DNA from: JAVVEZ01 sp032250895 | GTDB lineage: Bacteria > Pseudomonadota > Gammaproteobacteria > Pseudomonadales > Pseudohongiellaceae | Direction: 5' to 3' | NCBI GenBank assembly: GCA_032250895.1 | Contig: JAVVEZ010000022.1 | Location: forward strand, 1-44,480 | Length of the DNA stretch: 44,480 bases | In this document: positions 1-9,400 of the stretch, piece by piece | How the letters are laid out: each line of letters begins with the position of its first letter | Position numbering within the stretch: the stretch's first letter is position 1 | Position numbers and translations under genes: made by a program | The notes under the pieces: model-generated | What the model was told of the DNA's origin: nothing | The model's database searches: none | Seen by the model: only the letters and a program-made list of their open reading frames with translations

Positions 1-1337
1 GCGCTTGGGGCGTTACCTGTGCCAAAAACGGCCCACGAATTTTTCTGACGAGGCGAAAATTCTTTCAAGCCCCGGTAAGCGACCGCACTCCCCAGCTCTT
101 CTTCAATCACCAGCAGGCGATTGTATTTTGCCACCCGGTCAGAACGGCACAGCGATCCAGTTTTTATCTGACCGGCCATGCTTGCCACTGCCAGATCAGC
201 AATGGTCGTGTCTTCGGTTTCCCCGGAACGATGCGATATCACCGCCGTATAACCCGCCTTTTTCGCCATGTTGATCGCGGCCAGTGTTTCACTCAGCGTA
301 CCAATCTGATTGAACTTGATCAAAATAGAATTGGCAACGCCTTCCTTTATTCCACGTTCCAGAATACGGGTATTGGTGACAAACAGATCATCACCAACCA
401 GTTGCACCTTGTCGCCAAGTTTTTGGGTAAGAATGGCCCATCCGTCCCAGTCGCTTTCATGCATGCCATCTTCAACCGACAGGATCGGGTACTGCCGGCA
501 CAGGCCAGCCAGATACTCGGCAAATTCAGCGCTGTCAAAACTTTTCCCTTCGCCGGACAAAACATAGCGGCCATGCCTGTAAAACTCGGAGGCTGCACAA
601 TCAAGTGCCAGACAGATATCGGTGCCGGCTTTGAATCCCGCGTTTCCGATCGCCTCGAGAATGGCATCAAGCGCCGCGGCATTGGAAGGAAGATTGGGGG
701 CAAAACCGCCTTCGTCACCAACCGCAGTGGCAAGACCCTGCCCTTTCAATACCGACTTCAGGGCATGGAATATTTCGGCACCATAGCGCAAGGCTTCCCG
801 AAAATCAGGCGCCCCCACGGGTTGAATCATGAATTCCTGGATATCGACATTGTTGTCGGCATGTTCACCCCCATTGATGATGTTCATCATTGGCACCGGC
901 ATGGAAAAGCTGCCCGCATTGCCATTCAAGGCCGCAATATAGGCATAGAGACTCAGTTCCCCTGCGGCGGCGGCGGCCCTGGCCGCAGCCAGCGAAACGG
1001 CCAGTATCGCATTGGCGCCAAAGCTGGCCTTGTTGTCGGTACCATCGAGATCGATCATGGCCTGGTCAATGCCATGCTGATCCGTAACCTCTGTGCCCAG
1101 CAGCAGAGACCTGATCTCATTATTGACTGCAGATACTGCTTTCAACACGCCTTTTCCGCCATAGCGGGCGGGATCCTTGTCTCTCAATTCCAGTGCTTCC
1201 CTGGAACCGGTGGAGGCTCCCGATGGAACACTGGCCCGGCCACTATGCCCTGTGTCGAGAACAACATCGGCCTGTACCGTTGGATTCCCCCGGGAGTCGA
1301 GAATTTCCCTGGCTTTGATATCTGTGATGATTGTCAC
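1..1337 (-). CDS. eno: Enolase (3' end beyond the left edge)
   Basis: Enolase converts 2-phosphoglycerate to phosphoenolpyruvate in glycolysis and is also a degradosome partner in gammaproteobacteria. The reading frame starts at a GTG (1335-1337) preceded by a good AGGAAGAGGA ribosome site. It opens with the family N-terminus TDIKAREILDSRGNPTV and contains GASTG, VGDEGGFAPN, SVEDGMHESDWDGW, ILIKFNQIGT and the ISHRSGETED active-site segment, so it is certain as enolase. About 445 codons are open to the window edge with no stop. Alignment by eye puts the usual family C-terminus (E. coli ends GRKEIKGQA) at GLKEFSPRQ, so at least 14 extra residues follow, ending in FGTGNAPS at the edge. Either the protein has a C-terminal tail or the stop was lost. 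It is the last visible gene of pyrG-kdsA-eno, 32 bp after its start from the kdsA stop. Confidence 0.96.
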   Translation of the reverse strand, partial: MTIITDIKAREILDSRGNPTVQADVVLDTGHSGRASVPSGASTGSREALELRDKDPARYGGKGVLKAVSAVNNEIRSLLLGTEVTDQHGIDQAMIDLDGTDNKASFGANAILAVSLAAARAAAAAGELSLYAYIAALNGNAGSFSMPVPMMNIINGGEHADNNVDIQEFMIQPVGAPDFREALRYGAEIFHALKSVLKGQGLATAVGDEGGFAPNLPSNAAALDAILEAIGNAGFKAGTDICLALDCAASEFYRHGRYVLSGEGKSFDSAEFAEYLAGLCRQYPILSVEDGMHESDWDGWAILTQKLGDKVQLVGDDLFVTNTRILERGIKEGVANSILIKFNQIGTLSETLAAINMAKKAGYTAVISHRSGETEDTTIADLAVASMAGQIKTGSLCRSDRVAKYNRLLVIEEELGSAVAYRGLKEFSPRQKNSWAVFGTGNAPS

Positions 1338-1369
1338 TTATCTGTCCTCTTCCTATTAAAAACCACCTG

Positions 1370-2212
1370 TCAGGCAGTTTCGATTTCAGTTTGGTTTTTT
1401 ATCAGCACATCCAGTTCCTTCACCTGGCTCAGTAAATCTTCCAGCCTGTCCAGCCTGAGTGCACAGGGGCCATCACATTTGGCCAATTCAGGATTCGGAT
1501 GGACTTCCAGAAACAAGCCTGCAATTTTCTGGGACACTCCCGCCCTGGCCAGGGCGGCAATGTTTTTACGCCGCCCATCCGCCCCGCCCGGCCTGCCTCC
1601 CGGAATTTGCAAGGCATGGGTAACATCAAACAGTACCGGATATTCAAAATTCTTCATTATGCCAAAAGCCAGCATATCCACGATCAGATTGTTGTAACCA
1701 AAGCTGCTGCCCCGTTCACAAAGCATCAGGTTTTCATTTCCCGCCGCTTCAAACTTCTGCAGAATGTACTGCATTTCATGTGGAGCAAGAAACTGGGCTT
1801 TTTTGATATTGACAAGAGCACCGGTCCGGGCCATAGCCATCACCAGGTCTGTCTGCCGGGACAGAAACGCCGGCAATTGCAGGATATCGACCACTTCTGC
1901 GGCAACTTTTGCCTGCCACGGTTCATGAATATCCGTGAGCAGAGGCAAGTGCAGGCGGGTTTTTATATCCCTGAATATTTCCAGACCCTGTTCCAGCCCA
2001 GGTCCCCGGTAAGCGTCCATGGCCGAACGATTGGCCTTGTCAAACGAAGCTTTGAAGATATACGGAATACCCAGTTTGCCACAAATACCCTGGCAGGTTT
2101 CAGCCACTTCAAGAGCCATATCCCGGGACTCGAACACATTGAGACCACCGACCAGCACCAGGGGCAAGTCATTGGAAATCCGGATATCTCCCAGTACCAG
2201 AGTTTTTTGCAT
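1370..2212 (-). CDS. kdsA: 3-deoxy-D-manno-octulosonate 8-phosphate synthase
   Basis: KdsA condenses phosphoenolpyruvate with arabinose 5-phosphate to KDO-8-phosphate, the precursor of the lipopolysaccharide inner-core sugar KDO; it is cytoplasmic. The 280-aa product has the full family signature: GGLNVFESRD (22-31), FKASFDKANRS (53-63), QLPAFLSRQTDLV, VNIKKAQFLAP, ERGSSFGYNNLIVDM and FDVTHALQ. Asn25 sits where the metal-independent class (E. coli Asn26) has Asn and the metallo class has Cys, so this should be a metal-independent enzyme. Length is normal (E. coli 284). The ATG is 23 bp from the pyrG stop, and eno follows, so pyrG-kdsA-eno is probably one transcription unit. The product feeds the same LPS pathway as the lpx genes further along the cluster. 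Confidence 0.97.
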   Translation of the reverse strand: MQKTLVLGDIRISNDLPLVLVGGLNVFESRDMALEVAETCQGICGKLGIPYIFKASFDKANRSAMDAYRGPGLEQGLEIFRDIKTRLHLPLLTDIHEPWQAKVAAEVVDILQLPAFLSRQTDLVMAMARTGALVNIKKAQFLAPHEMQYILQKFEAAGNENLMLCERGSSFGYNNLIVDMLAFGIMKNFEYPVLFDVTHALQIPGGRPGGADGRRKNIAALARAGVSQKIAGLFLEVHPNPELAKCDGPCALRLDRLEDLLSQVKELDVLIKNQTEIETA

Positions 2213-2235
2213 GATGGAAAAGACTCTTGGCCGAC

Positions 2236-3864
2236 TTATTTTGACTGACTCTGTTTGATGGCTGCCTCGATGAAACCGGAAAACAGAGGGTGGCCATCCC
2301 TGGGAGTGGACGTGAATTCGGGATGAAACTGGCAGGCCAGAAACCAGGGATGATCCCTGATCTCGACCACTTCCATCAGATTGCCGTCCAGGGACTTGCC
2401 GGTGATCTGCATGCCCTTTTCCTCCAGAGCCTCGACATAATTATTATTCAATTCATAACGATGGCGGTGCCTTTCAGTAATGATCTCCTGCCGGTAACAC
2501 CGATAGGCAATGGAATCCTTCTCCAGCCGACATTTTTGACCACCCAGTCTCATAGTGCCGCCCAGGTCCGAATTCTGATCACGATTCTCGATCTTGCCAC
2601 TGGCATTCTGCCACTCGGTGATCAGCGCTATTACCGGGTCCTGGCAATCCTTATCAAATTCGGTACTGTGCGCGCCCGGCAGCTTCAGCACCTGCCGGGC
2701 AAAATCAATGACAGCAACATGCATACCAAGACAGATACCCAGGTAGGGAATGCTGTGTTCACGGGCATAGCGGGCGGTCGTGATGATGCCTTCAATGCCA
2801 CGCTCACCAAAACCGCCCGGAACGACAATGGCATCAAGCCCGGCCAGAATCTCCGGACCATTTTTTTCAATGGTTTCCGAATCGATATAGCGGGTGATCA
2901 CGCGTGTGCGGGATTGAATACCGGCGTGTTTGAGCGCTTCAATCAGGGATTTATAGGCGTCCAGCAGTTCCATGTACTTGCCCACCATGGCAATGGTCAC
3001 TTCCCGCTGCGGATGCAGGGTGGCATCCACGACAGCCTCCCAGGCTGAAAGATCCGCCGGCTGGCATTGCAGATTGAAGCGCTGCACGATGATGTCATCC
3101 AGCCCGGTTGCGTGGAGCAGCAATGGCGCAGAATAAATGGTGGGGGTATCCGGCAGCGAAACGACTGCCGGCAAGTCCACGTTGGTAAACAATGCAATCT
3201 TGCGAAGTGCGGATTCAGGAATTTCATGATCGGAACGGCACACCAGGATATCCGGCTGTATCCCGATGGAACGCAGTTCCTTCACGGAATGCTGGGTGGG
3301 TTTGGTTTTTGTCTCCCCGGCCGTGCTGATATAGGGGACCAGTGTCAAATGCAGGAACAGTGCACGGGAGGAGCCAAGTTCAACCTTTAATTGCCGGACC
3401 GCTTCGAGAAAAGGCTGGGATTCAATATCGCCGACCGTGCCGCCGATTTCCACCAGAGCCACATCGGCATCTCCCGCGCCTTCCAGGATCCGCCGTTTGA
3501 TCTCATCGGTAATATGGGGAATGACCTGAATCGTAGCGCCGAGATAATCGCCACGACGTTCTTTCCTGATCACTTCCTCGTAGATGCGCCCGGCAGTGAA
3601 ATTATTGGCACGCGTCATCGTGGTTCGGATGAAACGTTCATAATGTCCCAGATCCAGGTCGGTTTCCGCACCATCTTCGGTAACAAAAACCTCTCCATGC
3701 TGAAATGGGCTCATGGTCCCGGGATCCACATTGATGTAGGGATCAAGTTTGAGCATGGTGACTTTCAAGCCACGGGCTTCAAGGATTGCTGCGAGAGAGG
3801 CTGAGGTAACACCCTTGCCCAGAGAAGAGACGACACCGCCGGTAATAAAAATATATCGTGTCAT
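2236..3864 (-). CDS. pyrG: CTP synthase (glutamine hydrolysing)
   Basis: CTP synthase aminates UTP to CTP using ATP and glutamine-derived ammonia. The 542-aa protein has the N-terminal amidoligase domain, with the P-loop-like GGVVSSLGKGVTSA (9-22), DPYINVDPGTMSPFQHGEVFV and GGTVGDIES (141-149). The C-terminal class I glutamine amidotransferase domain carries nucleophile Cys378 in YLGICLGMH and the His514/Glu516 pair in FHPEFTS. Length matches E. coli PyrG (545). It starts at an ATG 133 bp downstream of the tilS stop, a wider gap than most junctions here, so it may have its own promoter; I found no convincing -35/-10 pair. UMP kinase (pyrH), earlier in the same cluster, makes the upstream UDP pool. 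Confidence 0.98.
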   Translation of the reverse strand: MTRYIFITGGVVSSLGKGVTSASLAAILEARGLKVTMLKLDPYINVDPGTMSPFQHGEVFVTEDGAETDLDLGHYERFIRTTMTRANNFTAGRIYEEVIRKERRGDYLGATIQVIPHITDEIKRRILEGAGDADVALVEIGGTVGDIESQPFLEAVRQLKVELGSSRALFLHLTLVPYISTAGETKTKPTQHSVKELRSIGIQPDILVCRSDHEIPESALRKIALFTNVDLPAVVSLPDTPTIYSAPLLLHATGLDDIIVQRFNLQCQPADLSAWEAVVDATLHPQREVTIAMVGKYMELLDAYKSLIEALKHAGIQSRTRVITRYIDSETIEKNGPEILAGLDAIVVPGGFGERGIEGIITTARYAREHSIPYLGICLGMHVAVIDFARQVLKLPGAHSTEFDKDCQDPVIALITEWQNASGKIENRDQNSDLGGTMRLGGQKCRLEKDSIAYRCYRQEIITERHRHRYELNNNYVEALEEKGMQITGKSLDGNLMEVVEIRDHPWFLACQFHPEFTSTPRDGHPLFSGFIEAAIKQSQSK

Positions 3865-3997
3865 TTATAGCCCATCAGAATGATACCCAGATGGAACTAC
3901 AGGTTAACAGAACAAGCCTGCCAGCTCAATGTATATATGGCGAAGCCCGAAAAGTCCCGCTGCTGTTCTTCCCGATCCGGCAGCGGCCATGTCAACG

Positions 3998-5353
3998 TCA
4001 GCCTGCGGGTCTTTCCCAGACAATCCGCCAGAGTTCATCCCCGCTCTCGCAGCGCCATGGATCACAGATGAACAGGTCTGCCACTGCCAGCAGTTCATCA
4101 CCGACGTAACACAGGGGCAGCTTGTCACGAAGCCAGGGCGGGATTCGGTAATCCTGCAGAATTTTTTTCAGAGGGCGGGTTTTTCTGCCGGACGGCTTGG
4201 CCTTTTCCCCCCCTTTGCGAAAAGCCACCCTGATGCTGTCGATGGACTCCAGCCTGAAGCCCCCGGCGCTCACTTTTTGGAGTCTGAGACAACCCAGACC
4301 CGCACCCATATCAAGGGGGGCTTTCAAATCCCAGACGAAAACAGCCTGCGGTGCTGCTGCGCCGGCTTTCAGAATATAGAGCTCGGCACCATAACGGCGT
4401 ACCTGAACTCTTCCCCCCTCCCCGGACCAGGAGACGACAGGGGCAGCATCGGCAGCGGCACCGACGACTTCACTCAGAATTCGCTTCAAAGTCCGGTGAT
4501 CCGGCGCCGGAATGTCGGACGTAGCGCAAAATTCGTCCAGCCAGAAACGCAGCAGATTGCGTTGATTGATCTCCGGCAGCACTTCCAGCGCGCGGATATT
4601 CAGCCGCTCGGGAAAACGCGTGGCAACCTGGGAAAAGTCACGCGCCGCAAGCTGTTGCAGCAGGACATCGGCCTCACGGCACAGTTCTGCGCTGCGCTGC
4701 CAGGTCTTGCGAAACCCCGGCCAGCGCTGTTCCAGACGAGGAAAAATCTCATGCCTCAGAAAATTGCGGTCAAACGCGGGATCGAGATTGCTCTCATCCT
4801 CGATCCAGCTCAGCTTTTCCGCCCGGGCGAAGGTTTCGATATCTCTGCGCGGGAACGGCAGCAATGGTCTGATCAAGGTTCCCCGGCCCAACTTGCGCCG
4901 CGGCGGAATGGCCGCAAGCCCTCTGGGGCCTGCCCCACGCAGCAAGCGATACAGCAGGGTCTCCACCTGATCATCCTGATGGTGACCCAGCAGCAGGCAA
5001 TCTCCCGTCTGCAGATGGCGCCGATAGACCTCATAACGGGCCTTTCTGGCAAGGTCTTCCAGACTGGCGCCTGACTTTGGTGGCAATTTCAGCTGTTCTG
5101 ACACCCACTTGATGCCCAGGCTCTGACACAGGCCTTCACAGTGCCTTTGCCATTGCTCAGCCCTGGGGCTGAGACCATGGTTGATATGCAATGCCCTGAG
5201 CCGCTCGGCAGCCTGATGCGTGCCCAGCAGTCTGAACACCGCCACCAGCAGGACCGTGGAATCAAGACCACCACTGAAACCTACCCAGATGGTGGCATGG
5301 GCCTTCAGTTCTTCCGCCAGACAGGGAATCAGGTCATCAGGCGTAAATGCCAT
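3998..5353 (-). CDS. tilS: tRNA(Ile)-lysidine synthase
   Basis: TilS attaches lysine to C34 of the CAU-anticodon tRNA-Ile, changing both codon reading (AUA) and charging from Met to Ile; it is essential in most bacteria. The 451-aa product has the N-type ATP pyrophosphatase PP-loop SGGLDS (27-32), then the family segments LHINHGLSPRAEQW, LLGHHQDDQVET and RNFLRHEIFPRLE. A C-terminal TilS substrate-binding domain ends with RKTRPLKKILQDYRIPPWLR. Length is close to E. coli TilS (432). The start ATG lies 86 bp after the accA stop. That spacer contains one copy of a short repeat that also occurs between lpxA and lpxB. Confidence 0.96.
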   Translation of the reverse strand: MAFTPDDLIPCLAEELKAHATIWVGFSGGLDSTVLLVAVFRLLGTHQAAERLRALHINHGLSPRAEQWQRHCEGLCQSLGIKWVSEQLKLPPKSGASLEDLARKARYEVYRRHLQTGDCLLLGHHQDDQVETLLYRLLRGAGPRGLAAIPPRRKLGRGTLIRPLLPFPRRDIETFARAEKLSWIEDESNLDPAFDRNFLRHEIFPRLEQRWPGFRKTWQRSAELCREADVLLQQLAARDFSQVATRFPERLNIRALEVLPEINQRNLLRFWLDEFCATSDIPAPDHRTLKRILSEVVGAAADAAPVVSWSGEGGRVQVRRYGAELYILKAGAAAPQAVFVWDLKAPLDMGAGLGCLRLQKVSAGGFRLESIDSIRVAFRKGGEKAKPSGRKTRPLKKILQDYRIPPWLRDKLPLCYVGDELLAVADLFICDPWRCESGDELWRIVWERPAG

Positions 5354-5359
5354 ACCTTG

Positions 5360-5391
5360 GGAACCTCTGAATAACTCTGGTGTATCTCTGG
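5360..5391. repeat. Short interspersed repeat, copy 1 (tilS/accA spacer)
   Basis: On the plus strand this begins GGAACCTCTGAATAACTCTG. It matches the copy at 11855-11885 at roughly 28 of 31 positions, the differences lying at position 5 and in the last third. On the coding (minus) strand it sits a few bases upstream of the tilS ATG. It is non-coding. The GGAA-C-TCTGAATAA edge resembles the ends of small insertion-sequence-derived elements, but that is an impression, not a match. Confidence 0.6.
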
Positions 5392-5439
5392 CCTTTCAGG
5401 CAGTGCCAGGGCTTGCGAAGGAATGCCACCAATCTTTCT

Positions 5440-6396
5440 TCAGGCAGGGGAGGCCCCATGACTCATCAGGCGTTTGAACCGGCGTTCCAGCAGGGCATCC
5501 GTATCCATATGTCGAAAGCGCTTGATCTGGTCCAGCAGTTTTTCCCTGATGCGCGTGGCCATCAGTTTGACATCCCGATGCGCGCCACCCAGCGGCTCCG
5601 CAATGGTCAGATCGACAATTCCCAGTTCTTCCAAACGCGCCGACGTAACCCCCATGGCTTCTGCGGCATCCGCCTTGTGATCTGCCGATTTCCATAAAAT
5701 AGTGGCGCAACCTTCCGGCGAAATGACGAAATACGTGGAGTATTGCAGCATATTGAGCTGATCACAGACGCCGATTGCAATGGCCCCGCCCGAGTTTCCT
5801 TCGCCCGTGACGGTGGCAATGACAGGCGTGCGCAGACGCGACATCAGTGCCAGGTTTTCCGCAATCGCTTCATTGATGCCACGGGCTTCCGAATCCACTC
5901 CCGGATAGGCACCCGGGGTATCGATGAAGGTAAGCACCGGCATGTTGTAGCGCTCGGCCATCAACATCAGACGCCGCGCCTTGCGATAGCCTTCCGGCCT
6001 CGGCATGCCAAAATTTCGCCGGACTTTCTCCGTGGTACTTCTGCCTTTCTGATGCCCGATGATCATCACCGGCATGTCATCCAGCCAGGCAACGCCGCCA
6101 ATCAGGGCGGGGTCGTCGGCAAACATCCGGTCGCCATGCAACTCATCAAAATCAGTAAAGATATGCTTGATATAGTCTTCGGTGTAGGGCCGCAGTGGAT
6201 GACGTGCCAACAGGGAAATCTGCCAGGGTGTCAACGCTGCAAATATTTTCTGGGTGAGTTTGTCGCTCTTGTCTTCCAGCTTGGCGATTTCTCCACCAAT
6301 ATTGAGCTTGTTATCGGCGCCAACCAGCTTCAGTTCGTTGATTTTTACCTGAAGTTCGGCAATGGGTTGTTCAAATTCGAGAAAATCGGGGTTCAT
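5440..6396 (-). CDS. accA: Acetyl-CoA carboxylase carboxyltransferase, alpha subunit
   Basis: AccA with AccD (not in this window) transfers the carboxyl group from carboxybiotin to acetyl-CoA, giving malonyl-CoA for fatty acid synthesis. The 318-aa product matches the family over its whole length (E. coli 319): N-terminal FLEFEQPIAEL, LTPWQISLLARHPLRPYTEDY, GHQKGRSTTEKVRRNFGMP, FIDTPGAYPGVDSEARG, the oxyanion-hole glycine segment TGEGNSGGAIAIGV, and SPEGCATILWKSADH. The segment reads GNSGG where E. coli has GGSGG, a small change next to the active site. The ATG lies 78 bp after the dnaE stop. The accA-tilS pairing downstream of dnaE is the usual order in Pseudomonas-type clusters. Confidence 0.97.
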   Translation of the reverse strand: MNPDFLEFEQPIAELQVKINELKLVGADNKLNIGGEIAKLEDKSDKLTQKIFAALTPWQISLLARHPLRPYTEDYIKHIFTDFDELHGDRMFADDPALIGGVAWLDDMPVMIIGHQKGRSTTEKVRRNFGMPRPEGYRKARRLMLMAERYNMPVLTFIDTPGAYPGVDSEARGINEAIAENLALMSRLRTPVIATVTGEGNSGGAIAIGVCDQLNMLQYSTYFVISPEGCATILWKSADHKADAAEAMGVTSARLEELGIVDLTIAEPLGGAHRDVKLMATRIREKLLDQIKRFRHMDTDALLERRFKRLMSHGASPA

Positions 6397-6474
6397 GGCA
6401 ATCCAAAAAAAACAGCATTATCAAAAAAGTCGGTGCGCAGGAAGACAGGCCGTGGCGCGGCTCAACATCGCCAG

Positions 6475-9400
6475 TCAGTAATTCAGGACTATCTGGTTCT
6501 CGCCATATTGCTCCCGCAGCCTGTGCAGGAGTTCATCGTGTGGTTTCACCCGCCAGGCCTCGCCCAGTACAATGTTACCTCTGGCCCCCTTACATTCATA
6601 GGTCACCACGACTTCACAGGCTGGCGGAGACTCGGCCGGATCCGGGGTGCCCATGGCCTGCACACGGTAATCTGCCAGTATCCCCTCCAGTTTGAGGAGC
6701 GATTCTACCGCCAAATGCTGCTGATGCAAATTCAGTCCTATGCTTTTGGCGAACTGTTGCCTGGCTTGCTGGAAAGACCAAAGCTGCCTGGCTCTTATCT
6801 GCAGGGTACCATTACCACTGTATTCGTCCTGGCTGACGATACCATCGACCACTACCACCGTATCCCTCTGCAAATTATCGTGACACTGTTCATAGACTTC
6901 GCCAAACAGGGAAACATCAATTCTGGCACTGCGGTCATCCAGGGTCACGATAGCGATGTTGTCACCGCGGCGGCTTTTGATGATTCGCAGATCGTGGACA
7001 AGCCCGGCAACCAGCTGCGGGGAGCGCTCAGGTTTCAGGTTGTTGATGCGATTTTTGCTTATCCGGGCGATTTCCGGCAAATACTGCTCGATGGGATGGC
7101 CGGAAAGATAGAGGCCCAGGGTTTCCTTTTCCTCCTGCAAGCGGCGCTGATCACTCCAGGGGCGCACCGCACGGAAATTCCGGTAGATCTCGGTATCCGC
7201 TGCCGGGACGACTTCTCCAAAAAGGTCATCCGTGCCACTGGCCTGATTGCGGGAACTCTGTTCCGCCGTTTTCACGGCTTCGCTCATACTCGCCATCAGC
7301 ACGGCACGATCTGCACCGAAGCTGTCGAAAGCACCGGACCTTATCAGGGCTTCAATAGCCCGCTTGTTGAACACACCGGCATCCGTTCTTCGGCAAAAAT
7401 CAAAAAGATTGGCGAAGGCACCGCCCTCCTCTCTGGCCTTGACCAGATTCTCCACAGGGCCTTCCCCCAGCCCCTTGATGGCACCAAGGCCATAGACGAT
7501 ACAACCCTCGCCGTTGACCGTGAAGGCAAATTGCCCGGCATTGACATCGGGCGGAATCAACACAAGGTTCATACGTCGGCACTCCTCCACCAGCACAACG
7601 ATCTTGTCGGTGTTCTGCATATCCGCCGATAATACCGCTGCCATGAAATGAGCCGGATAATGGCATTTCAGCCAGGCCGTCTGGTATGAAACCAGCGCGT
7701 AGGCCGCCGAGTGGGACTTGTTGAAACCATAGTCACCAAATTTTTCCATCAGGTCAAAAATGGCACTTGCCTGCTCGGCGTCAATGTTGTTTTTTCTGGC
7801 GCCTTCCTGGAAAATTTCACGCTGTTTCTGCATCTCTTCAGCTTTTTTCTTGGTCATTGCCCGACGCAGCATATCCGCGCCACCCAAGGTGTAATTCGCC
7901 AGCACCTGGGCTATCTTCATTACCTGTTCCTGGTAAAGAATCACGCCATACGTATTTTTTAATACAGGTTCCAGATCAGGATGCGGATAGCTGACACTGG
8001 CACGGCCATGCTTGCGGTTTATGAAATCATCCACCATGCCGGAACCCAGTGGCCCCGGACGGAACAAGGCCACCAGGGCGATGATGTCCTCAAACGTATT
8101 GGGCCGCAGCCTCTTGATGAGATCCTTCATGCCGCGGGATTCAAGCTGAAACACGGCCGTGGTCTCGCCGCGTTCGAGCATTTGATAGACCGCGCTTTCA
8201 TCCAGGGGAATCCTGGTGATATCGACAGGCGCGGCACCGGATTGGGCATTGATCATTTTCAACGCCCAGTCAATGATGGTCAGGGTCCGCAAACCCAGAA
8301 AGTCAAACTTGACCAGGCCCGCACTCTCCACATCGCTTTTATCAAACTGCGTCACCAGGTTCGAACCGCTTTCATCGCAGTAAAGCGGCACGAAATCGGT
8401 CAGGCGCGTAGGTGCGATCACGACCCCCCCGGCATGCTTGCCAACATTGCGGACAAGCCCTTCCAGCTTGAAGGCCATCTCCATGATTTCCTGGGCTTCC
8501 TCATCGCTGGCGACAAATTCTTCCAGCAGTGGCTCCTGTTTGAATGCCTTCTCCAGAGTCATCCCGGGTTCAAAGGGCACCAGTTTGGACAGTTTGTCAG
8601 CCAGACCATAGGATTTGCCCTGCACCCGGGCCACGTCACGAATGACGGCCTTGGCCGCCATGGTGCCGAAGGTGATGATCTGTGACACGGCGTCATGACC
8701 ATAGCGGTCCGCGACATGCTCGATGACCCGATCCCGGCCATCCATGCAGAAGTCCACATCAAAGTCGGGCATGGAAACCCGCTCGGGATTCAGGAAGCGT
8801 TCAAACAGCAAATCATACTGCAGTGGATCGATATCGGTGATTTTGAGGGCATAGGCAACCAGTGAGCCAGCCCCGGAACCACGTCCCGGCCCTACCGGAA
8901 TACCGTTGTCCTTGGCCCATTGAATAAACTCCATCACGATCAGGAAATAGCCCGGAAATTCCATCTGGTTGATGATTTCCAGCTCAAACCGCAAACGCTC
9001 ATGATAGGGCCGGGTGATCGTTGCGAAGTCGGCACGCCCCGGGTCATAAAGCTTCTCCAGTCGTTTTTTCAAGCCTTTCTCGCTTTCCAGCCGAAAGAAT
9101 TCTTCGGTAGTCATGCCATCAGGTGTGGGGTATGAAGGCAGAAAGGCCTTGCCGAGCTGCAGGCGCAAATTGCAGCGTTTGGCAATTTCCACGGAATTTT
9201 GCAGCGCTTCGGGCAGATCATCGAACAGCTCTGCCATTTCCGCAGGCGAGCGCAGGTACTGGGATTCGGAATAGATACGGGGACGGCGCGGATCATCGAG
9301 GGTGCGTCTTTCATTGATGCAGACCCGAACCTCATGGGCTTCAAACTCGCTTGCCGTCAGAAAGCGCACATCATTGGTCGCAACCACCGGACAATCCAGA

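Noticed and set aside
231..1697. 488-codon plus-strand open frame across eno and kdsA
   Set aside because: It is antisense to two enzymes with unmistakable motifs; its translation has no domain pattern and it crosses both genes.
3880..3907. TTAACC/TATCAT pair as a pyrG promoter
   Set aside because: The predicted start would leave only about nine bases before the ATG and no ribosome site.
3960..4005. TTGACA on the minus strand near the end of tilS as a pyrG promoter
   Set aside because: No -10 lies at 16-18 bp from it; it is probably coincidental.
5743..7632. 629-codon plus-strand open frame across accA and dnaE
   Set aside because: It is a mirror of the codon bias of accA and dnaE on the other strand and crosses their boundary.
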